IMG/VR virus record: IMGVR_UViG_3300020001_000010
Location: 1-21,839 of that record
Length of the DNA stretch: 21,839 bases
Source of the DNA: a virus
Reading direction: 5' to 3' (one strand)
Below are positions 1 to 7,668 of the stretch, in pieces. Made by a program: the position numbers and the translations under genes. Numbering within the stretch: the stretch's first letter is position 1; each line of letters begins with the position of its first letter. Below the pieces are notes generated by a model. That model saw only the letters and a list, made by a program, of their open reading frames with translations, searched no databases and was not told the DNA's origin.

Positions 1-39
1 GCCGTCATCGCGACCACGAAGCTCACCGGTGGGGGGTAG
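1..39 (+). CDS. C-terminal end of an upstream gene (partial)
   Basis: From the first base, frame 1 reads twelve sense codons (AVIATTKLTGGG) and ends at TAG (37-39). The next gene starts six bases later with GTG at 45, and the G-rich end of this frame would supply its ribosome binding site, so a real gene end is plausible. Too little is present to name it. Position upstream of membrane proteins and a capsid protease would suit a portal or another head gene, but that is inference from usual phage order only. Confidence 0.45.
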   Translation, partial: AVIATTKLTGGG

Positions 40-44
40 GGCCG

Positions 45-605
45 GTGTTGCGCCGGGCGGCGGCGGCCACCGGCAGGGCATTCGCCAAGGTCTTTGACAT
101 GAAGACCCTGGTAGTCGCCGTCGTGCTCATTATCAGCCTGTCGGTACTGCTGACGGTGATCGACAACATCAGGGCGCGGAGAGACTCGGAGAGACGCGCT
201 GCGGCCCAGACGACCACCAACCAGCAGCTCGTCCAGCAGACCGCGCAGGCGGCGGCTGAGAGCCGGCGCAACGCCCAGCAGCTGGCTACCCTGCGAGGGC
301 AGATCGCTGAGCAGAACCGTCAGCTGGCGATCCTCCGCCAGCAACTGGTGGACGCGGGTATCCCCCCGGCCGACGTGATCCCGTCACCTTCCTCAGGGGC
401 CGCGCCGAGCCCTACGGCGACCCGGCACCCCGACGGGGGATCATCGTCGGGTGGATCGGGAGGTGGGAGCACACCGGGTCGCCCCCGGCCGTCACCGGCA
501 CCCCCAACCCGATCGCCGCCACAGCAGCCCCCTCCGGCCACTGGACCAGGAGGCGTCATCGGGGTCGTCTGCAGCGTCCCCCTCATCAACGACCTGCTGT
601 GCTGA
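45..605 (+). CDS. Membrane-anchored coiled-coil protein with Pro/Ser/Gly-rich tail
   Basis: This 186-residue protein has a basic N-terminus, one strongly hydrophobic segment at about residues 21-39, and a Gln/Ala/Arg-rich heptad-like region at about 45-102 that should form a coiled coil. A low-complexity Pro/Ser/Gly stretch follows (about 113-170), then a short hydrophobic end with two cysteines. The family is not recognised. GTG 45 follows a G-rich stretch, but ATG 99 (residue 19, directly before the hydrophobic segment) is an alternative start. It lies 10 nt before another one-helix membrane protein, so the two are probably co-expressed. A spanin or lysis role cannot be excluded, but nothing specific supports one. 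Confidence 0.75.
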   Translation: MLRRAAAATGRAFAKVFDMKTLVVAVVLIISLSVLLTVIDNIRARRDSERRAAAQTTTNQQLVQQTAQAAAESRRNAQQLATLRGQIAEQNRQLAILRQQLVDAGIPPADVIPSPSSGAAPSPTATRHPDGGSSSGGSGGGSTPGRPRPSPAPPTRSPPQQPPPATGPGGVIGVVCSVPLINDLLC

Positions 606-615
606 GGAGAACGAC

Positions 616-1041
616 ATGGACGAACTAGAGGACATCGAGCACTCGCCGCAGACGTTGGACGAGCTGCGCACCCTCGTGATGCGGCTGACCGCGATGGTCA
701 GGGACTTGCAGGACACGATCAAGGACCAGTTGCCGATGACGGCTCGCCGTCGGACGATCGGCTGGCTCATCCTGCTGGTGCTGGTGGCCGCGATCGCGGG
801 GCTGCTGATCACCCAGCGGTCGGACGTAGCCGCTCAGCAGCGGGCCAATATCACCGCGTGCGAGAACGAGAACAACCAGCTGCGCGCACAGCGAGCGCTC
901 TACCAGTCGCTGATCGTTGCCGAGCAGCAGATCCCGCCGACGACCGGAACGAACATCAGCATCAAGCAGGCCCGCATTCAGGCGTACAGCGTCGCGATAA
1001 ACGCCATTCGGCTGACTGATTGTCAACAACAGTACGGATAA
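616..1041 (+). CDS. Small single-pass membrane protein
   Basis: ATG 616 follows GAGGAG at the stop of the preceding gene, and the product is 141 residues. An acidic, helical N-terminus (about 1-40) is followed by a basic patch (ARRR, 43-46), one transmembrane helix (about 48-66) and a Gln/Asn/Ala-rich helical domain containing C82 and C136, which could pair outside the membrane. The same frame is open upstream to 451, but that part overlaps the previous gene and has shadow-like composition, so 616 is preferred. The family is not recognised. With the preceding gene it forms a membrane-protein pair upstream of the capsid protease. Confidence 0.8.
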   Translation: MDELEDIEHSPQTLDELRTLVMRLTAMVRDLQDTIKDQLPMTARRRTIGWLILLVLVAAIAGLLITQRSDVAAQQRANITACENENNQLRAQRALYQSLIVAEQQIPPTTGTNISIKQARIQAYSVAINAIRLTDCQQQYG

Positions 1042-1050
1042 CCTGACCGC

Positions 1051-1263
1051 ATGCACTGGACCATCGAGCCCGACGGCGACGACCTGATGCTGACCGAGGG
1101 TCGGCGAGTGCGGCTCTTCGGGGCCAACGAGCAGGAGATCCAGCGGTACCTCAAGAAGCATATGACGGCCGGGGACACCCTCAAGCGCGTCCACCCCGAC
1201 GGCCGGGTTGACGAGACCCGGGACGCCTCCCCCGGCCGCCGGCACTGGCGACAGGGCCGCTGA
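1051..1263 (+). CDS. Small hypothetical protein
   Basis: A 70-residue ORF starts nine bases after the preceding stop. Its first half (with the segment VRLFGANEQEIQRYL) looks like a compact folded domain, and the end is Arg/Gly/Asp-rich. No strong Shine-Dalgarno sequence precedes ATG 1051, so translation may be coupled to the upstream gene. The stop at 1261-1263 lies directly before the first late-type regulatory motif. No family is recognised. Confidence 0.65.
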   Translation: MHWTIEPDGDDLMLTEGRRVRLFGANEQEIQRYLKKHMTAGDTLKRVHPDGRVDETRDASPGRRHWRQGR

Positions 1264-1268
1264 CTCCC

Positions 1269-1308
1269 TCCTGCCCACCCCTGTCCGAGCCCGACGGAAT
1301 GGGCAGGA
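1269..1308 (+). promoter_or_regulatory. Late-type regulatory motif, copy 1
   Basis: TCCTGCC (1269-1275), a 19-nt spacer, CGGAAT (1295-1300), then GGG and CAGGA (1304-1308). It begins five bases after a stop codon and ends shortly before the GGAGG ribosome binding site (1312-1316) and the ATG of the capsid protease (1324). It matches four other copies in the window. It is probably a phage late promoter or activator site. The pattern is seen directly; the function is inferred. Confidence 0.6.
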
Positions 1309-1323
1309 CACGGAGGTGGGCGG

Positions 1324-3624
1324 ATGCTGCAGAAGTACGCCAGCGCGAAGGTGCTGGACAAGTTCGTGGTCCCGCACCAGGCAGGTACGAAGCTGCTGCG
1401 ACGGATGGCTCACCGAGCCCACTTCGACTACGAGCCCCGGCCGGGCTACCTGTACATCCGGTCGCGGATGATCTCGTCACGCTGCAACGACAATTATGAC
1501 GAGTTTCCGGCTGACGAGATCAAGAAGGCTTACCAGACGTTCGTCGGTAAGCCCGTCTTCGTCAACCACAGCAATGAGGATCACCGTCGCGCCCGAGGAG
1601 TGATCATCGCTGTCGCGCTGCACGAGGATCGCAACTCTGACGGCACTCCGGACACCTGGGTCGAGGGGCTGCACGAGGTGGACGCGGTCCGGTTCCCCAA
1701 GCTGGCCCAGGCCATCCTCGCCGGTCACGTGGACTGCACCTCGATGGGAACCGACGTGGCGTTCTCGGTCTGCCCGGTCTGTGACAACAAGGCCACCACC
1801 CCACTGGAGTACTGCCAGCACATCCCCGGCCAGAAGGGCCGTCGGATCTACCGCGCCGACCCGCACACCGGGCAGAAGGTCGGCGTGCTGGTCCGGGAGA
1901 AGTGCTACGGACTGTCGTTCTTCGAGAACTCTCTACTGGTGGAGCCCCCGGCGGACCCGACGGCAGTGTTCACCGGGGTGGACGACCGTGGCATGAAGAT
2001 GGCCAAGCTCGACCCGGAGGCTCCCAAGGGGCATCCGACCCCCAAGCGCGCGGACGCTCGTCGTCGCCGGCAGGAGCTGGAGAAGGCCGCGTCGTTGCGA
2101 CTGGTGGTCGCCGAGGGCGAGGAGGGCGGGCCGCCACCGAACCACCTTCCGCAGAAGGACCCGGTGGTGCGTGAGGAGGCGGCCTGCGCGACCTGCGGCG
2201 GGGCGATCTTCCACTCCAAGAACGGCGACGTGTGGATCCATTCTGAGCAGACCGGTGGCGGGCTGCCGCACCAGGCGAACCCCGGCGAGGAGGGGTACGA
2301 CGGCGCCAGCGGCCAGCGGATCCCGCAGAGCAAGGCGTACGAGAACCATCGCGACGCCATGCTGAAGGGCGCACCTTTCGCCGGGTATGACGACTTCGAG
2401 GACTGCGAGCAGCAAAACGAAGACAAAGGCGACAGTGCGGCATATTGCGGGGAGATCAAGCACCGCACTGAGGACTCCCACAAGGAATCCAGCCACCAGA
2501 CCGAGATGGACGACTACCACGGCCGCCGGCAGGTCGACCTCGAGGATCCGATCGACCTGAAGGCACACCTGATGCAGACCCACGGCTGGACGCCGGAGGA
2601 CTTCCACCAGCACGCCCTGGAGGAGCACCACCCGGCGCTCGGGATGACCGACGGCACCAGCCGGCCGTACACGGTCGCTGAGGTCCAGCACATCCACGGC
2701 TTCGAGCACACCCCGGCCGGCGGCGGCCATGACTTCCCGGAGGCACGCGTGGAGAACGGCATGCACAGGCACGCGGCGACGCAGGTGGAGGCGAAGCCAC
2801 GGCATGCCGACCCCGCCGAGCACCCAGCGTTCAAGGCGTTGGGGATGCATCCGGGCAACATCGTCGGGCACTGGGACATGGCTAGTGAAGAGGAGAAGGG
2901 CCAGGGCAAGAACTGGTACCCGGACGCGCACCACATCGCCAAGGCGATCGCGGGTGGTGACGCGCACAAGGGTGCGCACGTGTTGGCCACCTACAGTGCC
3001 CAGACGCCGTGGCCGATCAACATGCACAACGCGTCCCGGTCGTTTCGGGAAGGTAAGGCGGTCGGCGGTAAAGGTGGCGGCGTGATGGCATCCGGCCAGC
3101 AGCGCGACTCAGCGCAGCGAGTCATGAACGGCGAGAACGGCCAGGACGTACTCAAGGGACACAAGATCCGGGCGTTCGCGCATCTGATCGAGCACGGCGG
3201 CGACAAGGACCCGAGCAACCCCCGGGTGGTGGTGGACCGGCACGCGCTGTCGGTCGCGGCCGGCCGTCGGCTCTCGGACGCGGAGACCGGCCCAGCCCAG
3301 CAGGCGATGGCCAACCACCACTACTACAAGCACACCGAGGACATGTATCACCAGGCCGCGCAGCACATCAACAAGCGAGACGGCAGGACTGGTGACGACG
3401 AGGTGAAGCCGCACGAGGTGCAGGCCGCCACCTGGCTGGTGCAGCAGCGCTCGAACCAGAAGGACGACGCCGAGTCCGGTGAGGCGGCCGGCAAGGGGCG
3501 AGTGAACTCCTTCGAGAAGGGCAAGCGGGAATGGCTTGGGCACGCCCGTGAGCACTACGACGGGCTGGAGGGCAACATGCACATGGCCGGCCTGATCGAC
3601 CCCCGGAAGGTCACCAGTGCGTAG
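1324..3624 (+). CDS. Capsid maturation protease with C-terminal glycosylase-like domain
   Basis: A 766-residue protein with GGAGG eight bases before ATG 1324. Residues 1-220 resemble phage prohead proteases: a conserved NH (H82) and the segment CTSMGTD (S140) are likely catalytic, followed by a probable zinc site (C150, C153, C164, H166) as in other prohead proteases. Processing of head proteins during capsid assembly is the expected role, and the scaffold and capsid genes follow. Residues about 221-500 are a charged, His-rich linker with a second possible zinc motif (C288, C291). Residues about 500-710 form a separate domain with NWYPDA, SAQTPWPIN (558-566), LKGHKIRAF and VVVDRHALSV (635-644). 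Its motif order resembles HhH-GPD DNA glycosylases (see findings). The protein is much longer than a usual prohead protease. Confidence 0.85.
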   Translation: MLQKYASAKVLDKFVVPHQAGTKLLRRMAHRAHFDYEPRPGYLYIRSRMISSRCNDNYDEFPADEIKKAYQTFVGKPVFVNHSNEDHRRARGVIIAVALHEDRNSDGTPDTWVEGLHEVDAVRFPKLAQAILAGHVDCTSMGTDVAFSVCPVCDNKATTPLEYCQHIPGQKGRRIYRADPHTGQKVGVLVREKCYGLSFFENSLLVEPPADPTAVFTGVDDRGMKMAKLDPEAPKGHPTPKRADARRRRQELEKAASLRLVVAEGEEGGPPPNHLPQKDPVVREEAACATCGGAIFHSKNGDVWIHSEQTGGGLPHQANPGEEGYDGASGQRIPQSKAYENHRDAMLKGAPFAGYDDFEDCEQQNEDKGDSAAYCGEIKHRTEDSHKESSHQTEMDDYHGRRQVDLEDPIDLKAHLMQTHGWTPEDFHQHALEEHHPALGMTDGTSRPYTVAEVQHIHGFEHTPAGGGHDFPEARVENGMHRHAATQVEAKPRHADPAEHPAFKALGMHPGNIVGHWDMASEEEKGQGKNWYPDAHHIAKAIAGGDAHKGAHVLATYSAQTPWPINMHNASRSFREGKAVGGKGGGVMASGQQRDSAQRVMNGENGQDVLKGHKIRAFAHLIEHGGDKDPSNPRVVVDRHALSVAAGRRLSDAETGPAQQAMANHHYYKHTEDMYHQAAQHINKRDGRTGDDEVKPHEVQAATWLVQQRSNQKDDAESGEAAGKGRVNSFEKGKREWLGHAREHYDGLEGNMHMAGLIDPRKVTSA

Positions 3625-4705
3625 CTTCGCGTACGGCGAGACGGTGGCCCCCGCGCAGGTGGACACGCTCCGCGACGAGGAGTGCCCGATCTGCGGCGCG
3701 GACTCCGACGCGTTCGACGGCGACCGGTGCGAGGAGTGCGGATTCGTGTTGCCCCCGTCGTTCGTCCGGGACCCAGACCTGGAGATGGCCCGCAAGCTGG
3801 ACCTGCGCGGCGACCAGGAGCCCACCATCCCGGAGATCAGCCCGCAGGAGGCTGCGCCCGGCGGCCCGATGCCCGGCGTCGTCAGTCCGGACCAGGTGGC
3901 CGAGGACGGCTCGGTACCGGGGGAGGAGCAGGACGAGGACACCGTCGATCCCGACCAGCTGCCGGAGGACTCAGAGGACCCGGAGGCCGAAGAGGGCGCG
4001 GTCGACGAGCAGGGCAACCCGGTCGACCCGGAGGCGGCCACCGGCCACGTCAATCAGGGCGGGGAGTCGTTCACGCCCGACCCGAACGACCCGGAGCAGC
4101 CCGGCGAGCCGGAGGAGCCGGAGACGGTCGACCCGGAGGCCCTGGATGAGAACGGCGAGCCCCTGGAGGCCGAGGACGGCACTCAGGAGCCCGAGGAGGT
4201 CCCCGGAGCCGGCGACGGTACCGAGGACGACTCCGGGGTGGTGGAGGGCGACGTGGAGTCCCTGGGGGACGAGGAGGAAGCCCCGGGAGACGAGGCGGGC
4301 ATCGTCGAGGGGCAGCAGCCGACGACGGTCGGCGAGCCGCCACCACCAGGGACGCCAGGAGACGAGAGCCCGGACCTGGTCTGCCCGGCCTGCGGGTTCG
4401 AGGCCCCGGCAGCCCGGCCGACGAGCACCAATATGGACGACCCGATGAGCCCCGACGCCAGCGGTGACGGGATGCTGGCCGGCGACGCTTGCCCGAACTG
4501 TGGACAGGCCACCCTGCTGCCTATCGGGGATGTCGAGGAGATGCAGGCCGAGGCGCCGGTGGAGGAGGGCGAAGCTCCTGAGGACGACGCTGGGGGAGCG
4601 CCGGAGGAAGAGGCAGAGGCTCCCGAAGAGGGTCAGGAAGAGCCGGAAGCGGACGATCAGGATGAAGAGGACGACGGCAAGAAGAAGCCGCCGCCGTTCG
4701 GGTAG
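3617..4705 (+). CDS. Highly acidic protein with two zinc ribbons
   Basis: GTG 3617 overlaps the protease end by 8 nt and has GGAAGG (3605-3610) at good spacing. The 362-residue product has an N-terminal CxxC pair set (C23, C26, C38, C41) and a second set near residue 256 (C256, C259, C292, C295). Very Asp/Glu/Pro-rich linkers lie between and after them, and the end is basic-proline (KKKPPPFG). The composition suggests a mostly disordered, strongly negative protein. Its position between the protease and the scaffold candidate fits a head-assembly or core role, but the family is not recognised. It could instead be an internal DNA-mimic-like protein; that is speculation. Confidence 0.8.
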   Translation: MRSFAYGETVAPAQVDTLRDEECPICGADSDAFDGDRCEECGFVLPPSFVRDPDLEMARKLDLRGDQEPTIPEISPQEAAPGGPMPGVVSPDQVAEDGSVPGEEQDEDTVDPDQLPEDSEDPEAEEGAVDEQGNPVDPEAATGHVNQGGESFTPDPNDPEQPGEPEEPETVDPEALDENGEPLEAEDGTQEPEEVPGAGDGTEDDSGVVEGDVESLGDEEEAPGDEAGIVEGQQPTTVGEPPPPGTPGDESPDLVCPACGFEAPAARPTSTNMDDPMSPDASGDGMLAGDACPNCGQATLLPIGDVEEMQAEAPVEEGEAPEDDAGGAPEEEAEAPEEGQEEPEADDQDEEDDGKKKPPPFG

Positions 4706-4749
4706 GAGCAGCTCAGGACGGGTACCCGTGGCGCGACGAAGGGAATCAC

Positions 4750-4836
4750 ATACGCTACGGGTACTGGGGTGGCGGCGGACTACTCGGTCTGCTGCTGATT
4801 GTCCTGATCGTCCTGCTGATCGCGCACGTCATCTGA
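4750..4836 (+). CDS. Possible 28-codon membrane micro-protein with non-standard start
   Basis: In the gap after the acidic gene one frame encodes a Tyr/Gly-rich lead followed by GGGGLLGLLLIVLIVLLI, a clear transmembrane helix, and stops with TGA at 4834-4836. No ATG, GTG or TTG lies in this frame between the preceding in-frame stop (4663-4665) and the helix. The best start by position is ATA 4750, with AAGGGA (4739-4744) five bases upstream. Small Gly-rich one-helix proteins occur in phages, so a real gene with an altered start, an AUA start, or an inactivated copy are all possible. The late-type motif begins 10 nt after its stop. Confidence 0.35.
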   Translation: MRYGYWGGGGLLGLLLIVLIVLLIAHVI

Positions 4837-4846
4837 CCGGCGCGTC

Positions 4847-4886
4847 TCCTGTCCCGCACCCGCCCGCACCTGCGGAACTAGCAGGA
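4847..4886 (+). promoter_or_regulatory. Late-type regulatory motif, copy 2
   Basis: TCCTGTC (4847-4853), a 19-nt spacer, CGGAAC (4873-4878), TAG, then CAGGA (4882-4886). It lies in the 225-nt gap before the scaffold candidate, whose ATG is 52 nt downstream. The spacing is identical to copies 1, 4 and 5. Likely a late promoter or activator site, by inference from recurrence and position. Confidence 0.6.
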
Positions 4887-4930
4887 GGGCCTCGCTCAGG
4901 GGCCTGGGCATTCGAAGGGACAGAGTAGAG

Positions 4931-5866
4931 ATGCCCAAGTCGAACCAGGGCGGTAGCCGCCCCGTCATCGCGGCCGTACAGGGGCAGCAGAAGCACATCG
5001 CGGCGCTGGAGAAGTTCGCCACCGCGCAGGCCAACGAGATCGAGATCCTGAAGCTCAAGCTCGCGTACGTGGCGAGGCTGGCCGGGATCTCCCCGCAGAT
5101 GGACGCGATCGACCAGCGGGTCGCCGCGCTGAACCAGAAGTCGGCTGACGTGATGAACCCGGGCCAGCCGGTCCCGGATCCGGCGGACCAGGCTCCGAGC
5201 GAGACCACTGAGCAGGCGGTCACCCCGGAGACCTACGACGACCCGCGCCGGCCGGGCCAGACTCCCGGGTCAGTGCAGGACCTGCCGGCAGACGCCACCA
5301 CCACCGCCCTGGAGCCGGGCACCACGCTGCCCACCTCTCCGTACGGCGACATGGTGGACGTGACCGCGCCGGTGGCCGGTACCGAGACCCACGTGCCGAA
5401 CGAGCAGACCCGGATCGAGACCGACGTGCGTGTCGGGGATCCGATGAACCAGGACACCGCGTTCGCCTGGAACCCGAACATGGGGCCAAACCAGAGCAAC
5501 GGCCAGGCCCCGGCGAGTGGCGCTCAGGGCCGCGCGGCGTCGGTCCAGGACCTGGCCCGGGTCCGGACGATGGCGTCGATCAGGTTGGCCCGGCTGCGGA
5601 TCCAGGCGGGTATCGCGCAGGGCGACGACTTGTCGGTGGCCGGCGCGATCGAGGGCTCCGACCTGCCGGACGCCGCGATCGCGCACGAGATCCAGACCCT
5701 GGCCAGCGTGCAGAAGGTCGCGGCCCGACAGCCGCGCCCGGCCGGCCTGGTGCCTCGTTCGGCCAGCGCCCAGCGTGGCACGCCGTCGCTGGCGACCGGC
5801 ATCACGGCGTTCCGCAACCCGACCACGGCGGAGACGATCGAGGACTCTTCGGACATCTTCATCTGA
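4931..5866 (+). CDS. Probable capsid scaffolding protein
   Basis: ATG 4931 follows GAAGGGA about ten bases upstream. The 311-residue product has an N-terminal helical region (about 12-72) with heptad-like Leu/Ile/Ala spacing. A long Pro/Asp/Thr-rich segment follows (about 75-200), then a second helical domain (about 206-272) and a short C-terminal tail rich in Ser/Thr/Asp. This helix, disordered linker, helix layout and the position between protease and capsid genes fit a scaffolding protein that would be cleaved by the upstream protease. No diagnostic motif was recognised. It is followed by a strong terminator. Confidence 0.65.
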   Translation: MPKSNQGGSRPVIAAVQGQQKHIAALEKFATAQANEIEILKLKLAYVARLAGISPQMDAIDQRVAALNQKSADVMNPGQPVPDPADQAPSETTEQAVTPETYDDPRRPGQTPGSVQDLPADATTTALEPGTTLPTSPYGDMVDVTAPVAGTETHVPNEQTRIETDVRVGDPMNQDTAFAWNPNMGPNQSNGQAPASGAQGRAASVQDLARVRTMASIRLARLRIQAGIAQGDDLSVAGAIEGSDLPDAAIAHEIQTLASVQKVAARQPRPAGLVPRSASAQRGTPSLATGITAFRNPTTAETIEDSSDIFI

Positions 5867-5878
5867 TCCCCCGACAGC

Positions 5879-5916
5879 GGCCCCGTCCACCATCTCCCCC
5901 TTCGGTGGACGGGGCC
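5879..5916 (+). terminator. Rho-independent-type terminator after scaffold candidate
   Basis: A perfect 13-bp inverted repeat, GGCCCCGTCCACC (5879-5891) and its complement (5904-5916), with a 12-nt pyrimidine-rich loop. It starts 12 nt after the stop codon. No long T-run follows, as is common in GC-rich actinobacterial phages. The late-type motif begins four bases downstream, so one unit ends here and the next begins. Confidence 0.8.
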
Positions 5917-5919
5917 GCC

Positions 5920-5960
5920 TCCTGTCCAAGGCCCGGTGAGAGCCCGGAACAGACGTAGGA
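5920..5960 (+). promoter_or_regulatory. Late-type regulatory motif, copy 3
   Basis: TCCTGTC (5920-5926), an 18-nt spacer, CGGAAC (5945-5950), then AGACGTAGGA, which departs slightly from CAGGA. It sits directly after a terminator and 74 nt before the decoration-protein candidate and the major capsid gene. The spacer is one base shorter than in the other four copies. Probably a late promoter driving the most abundant head proteins; this is inference. Confidence 0.6.
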
Positions 5961-6024
5961 GAGATGGCTCGACGGATGACCCGGAGAGCCCCAGAGGCTC
6001 TGCACACGAGAGGGGCTAAATCGT

Positions 6025-6525
6025 ATGTTGCGGGTCAAAGCCAATAACAGCTACATCAAGCGGACTATCCGCGAGCTGTACGGATTCCACCAAGCCACCC
6101 CCAAGAGCGTCTACCTCGACGCCGCGTGGGACCGCTCCGTGGCGATCTACCCGGGCATGGTGATGTCCCGGACTCTCGGCGAGAACGTCACCCTCTACGG
6201 CGCGTCCCCGCTGAACGTGGCGTACGGACTGGCCGACCTGTACGTCGGCGGCGACGGCATCGACGAGCCGCTGGACGTGGGTCTGAACGTGTTCGCCGTC
6301 TGGGTGCTGAACCGGGACGCGGAGTTCGAGATCCTTGCCCCCGCGTTCGATACGACGGCCACGTTCACGGACACCGGCGACGGCACCGAGGTGCTGCTCA
6401 CCGCGCTCACCACCGGCGCCGGTCGGGGCAAGCTCACGCCCACCGGCGCCAACTCCGGCAACGCGATCGCGCGACTGCTCAAGGTCAACTCGGCCACCAA
6501 GATCACCATCGGCGGACTCCGCTAA
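6025..6525 (+). CDS. Probable capsid decoration/stabilisation protein
   Basis: A 166-residue protein with GAGGGG nine to ten bases before ATG 6025. It lies directly upstream of the major capsid gene and downstream of a terminator and late-type motif, where many phages encode a head decoration protein. The sequence is beta-rich with a central segment YPGMVMSRTLGENVTLYGAS and a Gly/Thr-rich C-terminal half. No cysteine, membrane segment or enzyme motif is seen. The call rests on position and composition and is moderately secure; another small virion protein is possible. Confidence 0.6.
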   Translation: MLRVKANNSYIKRTIRELYGFHQATPKSVYLDAAWDRSVAIYPGMVMSRTLGENVTLYGASPLNVAYGLADLYVGGDGIDEPLDVGLNVFAVWVLNRDAEFEILAPAFDTTATFTDTGDGTEVLLTALTTGAGRGKLTPTGANSGNAIARLLKVNSATKITIGGLR

Positions 6526-6552
6526 GACCGCTGGACAGGAGAGGGAATCAGC

Positions 6553-7533
6553 ATGAGCACTGCGCTCGCCCCCAGCGGCCTTCAGGGCAAGGTCGCGATC
6601 AAGAGCGATGACTATGTCAGCGCGATCGAGGCCCGCCGGGCCAAGGGACCACTGGACCACGATCAGAAGGTCCGTCGGCTGGCGATGGTCCTGTCGGACG
6701 AGGTGTCCGGCATCAAGCGACTCGGCGTCGGCATGGTCGGTCCGATCCAGCTGAAGCTGCGCTACCAGGGCATCGTCCGCAACGTGTTGGTCGAGGACCC
6801 GGTCACGCCGGGCACCCCGGTCGAATATGACGTTTGGGATGATCTGGGTCAGGCGTACTTGATGTCGTCCACTGACGGCGAGGTCCGGGTGACCCCGTTC
6901 GAGGGCAAGCGGATGCCCGTGAGGTTCTTCCGCATCGCCTCCCAGCCGACGATCCGCAAGGAGGACCTCTACTACCTCCGGATCAACGCGGTCGAGCAGG
7001 TCCAGGACGAGACCAAGCAGGCGATCCTCAAGCAGGAGGACAACCGGCTGCTGACGATCCTGCAGGCCGCGATCACCGACTACGCGACCCGGCCGGACCA
7101 CGTCGTCACCCCGAACCACACGATCACCGAGGCGTCCGGCTATCTGACCCCGGGCTCGCTGTACTCGGCGGTCGCGATGACCGACCTGCACGAGTTGCAG
7201 AGCGCGCGGATCCTGATCAACCCGTTCGACTACCGCGATATGTACAGGTGGGACATCAATCAGACCGGTTGGGCGTTTAAGGACCGAGTTGTCGCTGGCG
7301 AGACCATCACCAGCTTCGGCGAGTTCCAGATCCAGCGGTCGATCATCGTCCCGCAGGGCAAGATCTACCTCACCCCGGAGCCGAACTTTCTGGGCGTCTT
7401 CCCGGTGCTCTACAGCCTGGACGTGGAGGAGAACCACATGGTGGCCTCCTTCATGAAGGGGTGGGTGTTCGATGAAATGGTTAATATGACAATACTTAAT
7501 CCGCGTGGGCTGGCACTTATTAACAAGGTTTAG
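6553..7533 (+). CDS. Major capsid protein (HK97-type fold expected)
   Basis: ATG 6553 follows AGGAGAGGGA. The 326-residue product has an N-terminal helical arm, a central segment with VRFFRIASQPTIRKEDLYY, and a C-terminal part with PEPNFLGVFPVLYSLDVEE and MVNMTILNPRGLALI. This layout is familiar from major capsid proteins of large tailed phages. Position agrees: protease, scaffold, decoration, then capsid, with a very strong terminator directly after. No N-terminal delta domain is fused, which fits a separate scaffold. A different capsid-associated protein is unlikely given size and context. Confidence 0.8.
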   Translation: MSTALAPSGLQGKVAIKSDDYVSAIEARRAKGPLDHDQKVRRLAMVLSDEVSGIKRLGVGMVGPIQLKLRYQGIVRNVLVEDPVTPGTPVEYDVWDDLGQAYLMSSTDGEVRVTPFEGKRMPVRFFRIASQPTIRKEDLYYLRINAVEQVQDETKQAILKQEDNRLLTILQAAITDYATRPDHVVTPNHTITEASGYLTPGSLYSAVAMTDLHELQSARILINPFDYRDMYRWDINQTGWAFKDRVVAGETITSFGEFQIQRSIIVPQGKIYLTPEPNFLGVFPVLYSLDVEENHMVASFMKGWVFDEMVNMTILNPRGLALINKV

Positions 7534-7622
7534 CGAGGGTAGCGTACTCGCCGAACTGGCGTCCCTTCGGGATCTCTCCGTGACACAGGAAGTAGTAGCC
7601 TGAGACCCGTACGAACCCGCTG

Positions 7623-7668
7623 ATACGACAGAGCCCCCGAGATTCCGCACTCGGGGGCTCTGTCGTAT
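7623..7668. terminator. Strong bidirectional terminator after the major capsid gene
   Basis: A perfect 19-bp inverted repeat, left arm 7623-7641 and right arm 7650-7668, with an 8-nt loop and a GC-rich core (GAGCCCCCGAG). It lies between the plus-strand capsid gene and the minus-strand operon that runs towards it, so it can stop transcription from both sides. It is the left insulator of the non-structural island. Confidence 0.85.

Noticed and set aside
1933-3027. 364-residue minus-strand ORF
   Set aside because: Antisense to the capsid protease, whose motifs are clear; Val/Arg/Leu-rich shadow.
4663-4750. Programmed -1 frameshift joining the acidic protein to the membrane helix
   Set aside because: No X XXY YYZ slippery heptamer was found in the short overlap of the two open frames, though a weaker mechanism cannot be ruled out.
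4728-4928. GTG-started 66-residue frame before the scaffold candidate
   Set aside because: It overlaps the transmembrane micro-ORF and the late-type motif. The product is Arg/Pro-rich and shadow-like, with no good ribosome binding site.
6016-7650. 544-residue minus-strand ORF
   Set aside because: It runs antisense through the decoration and major capsid genes and the terminator; low-complexity composition and no start signals.
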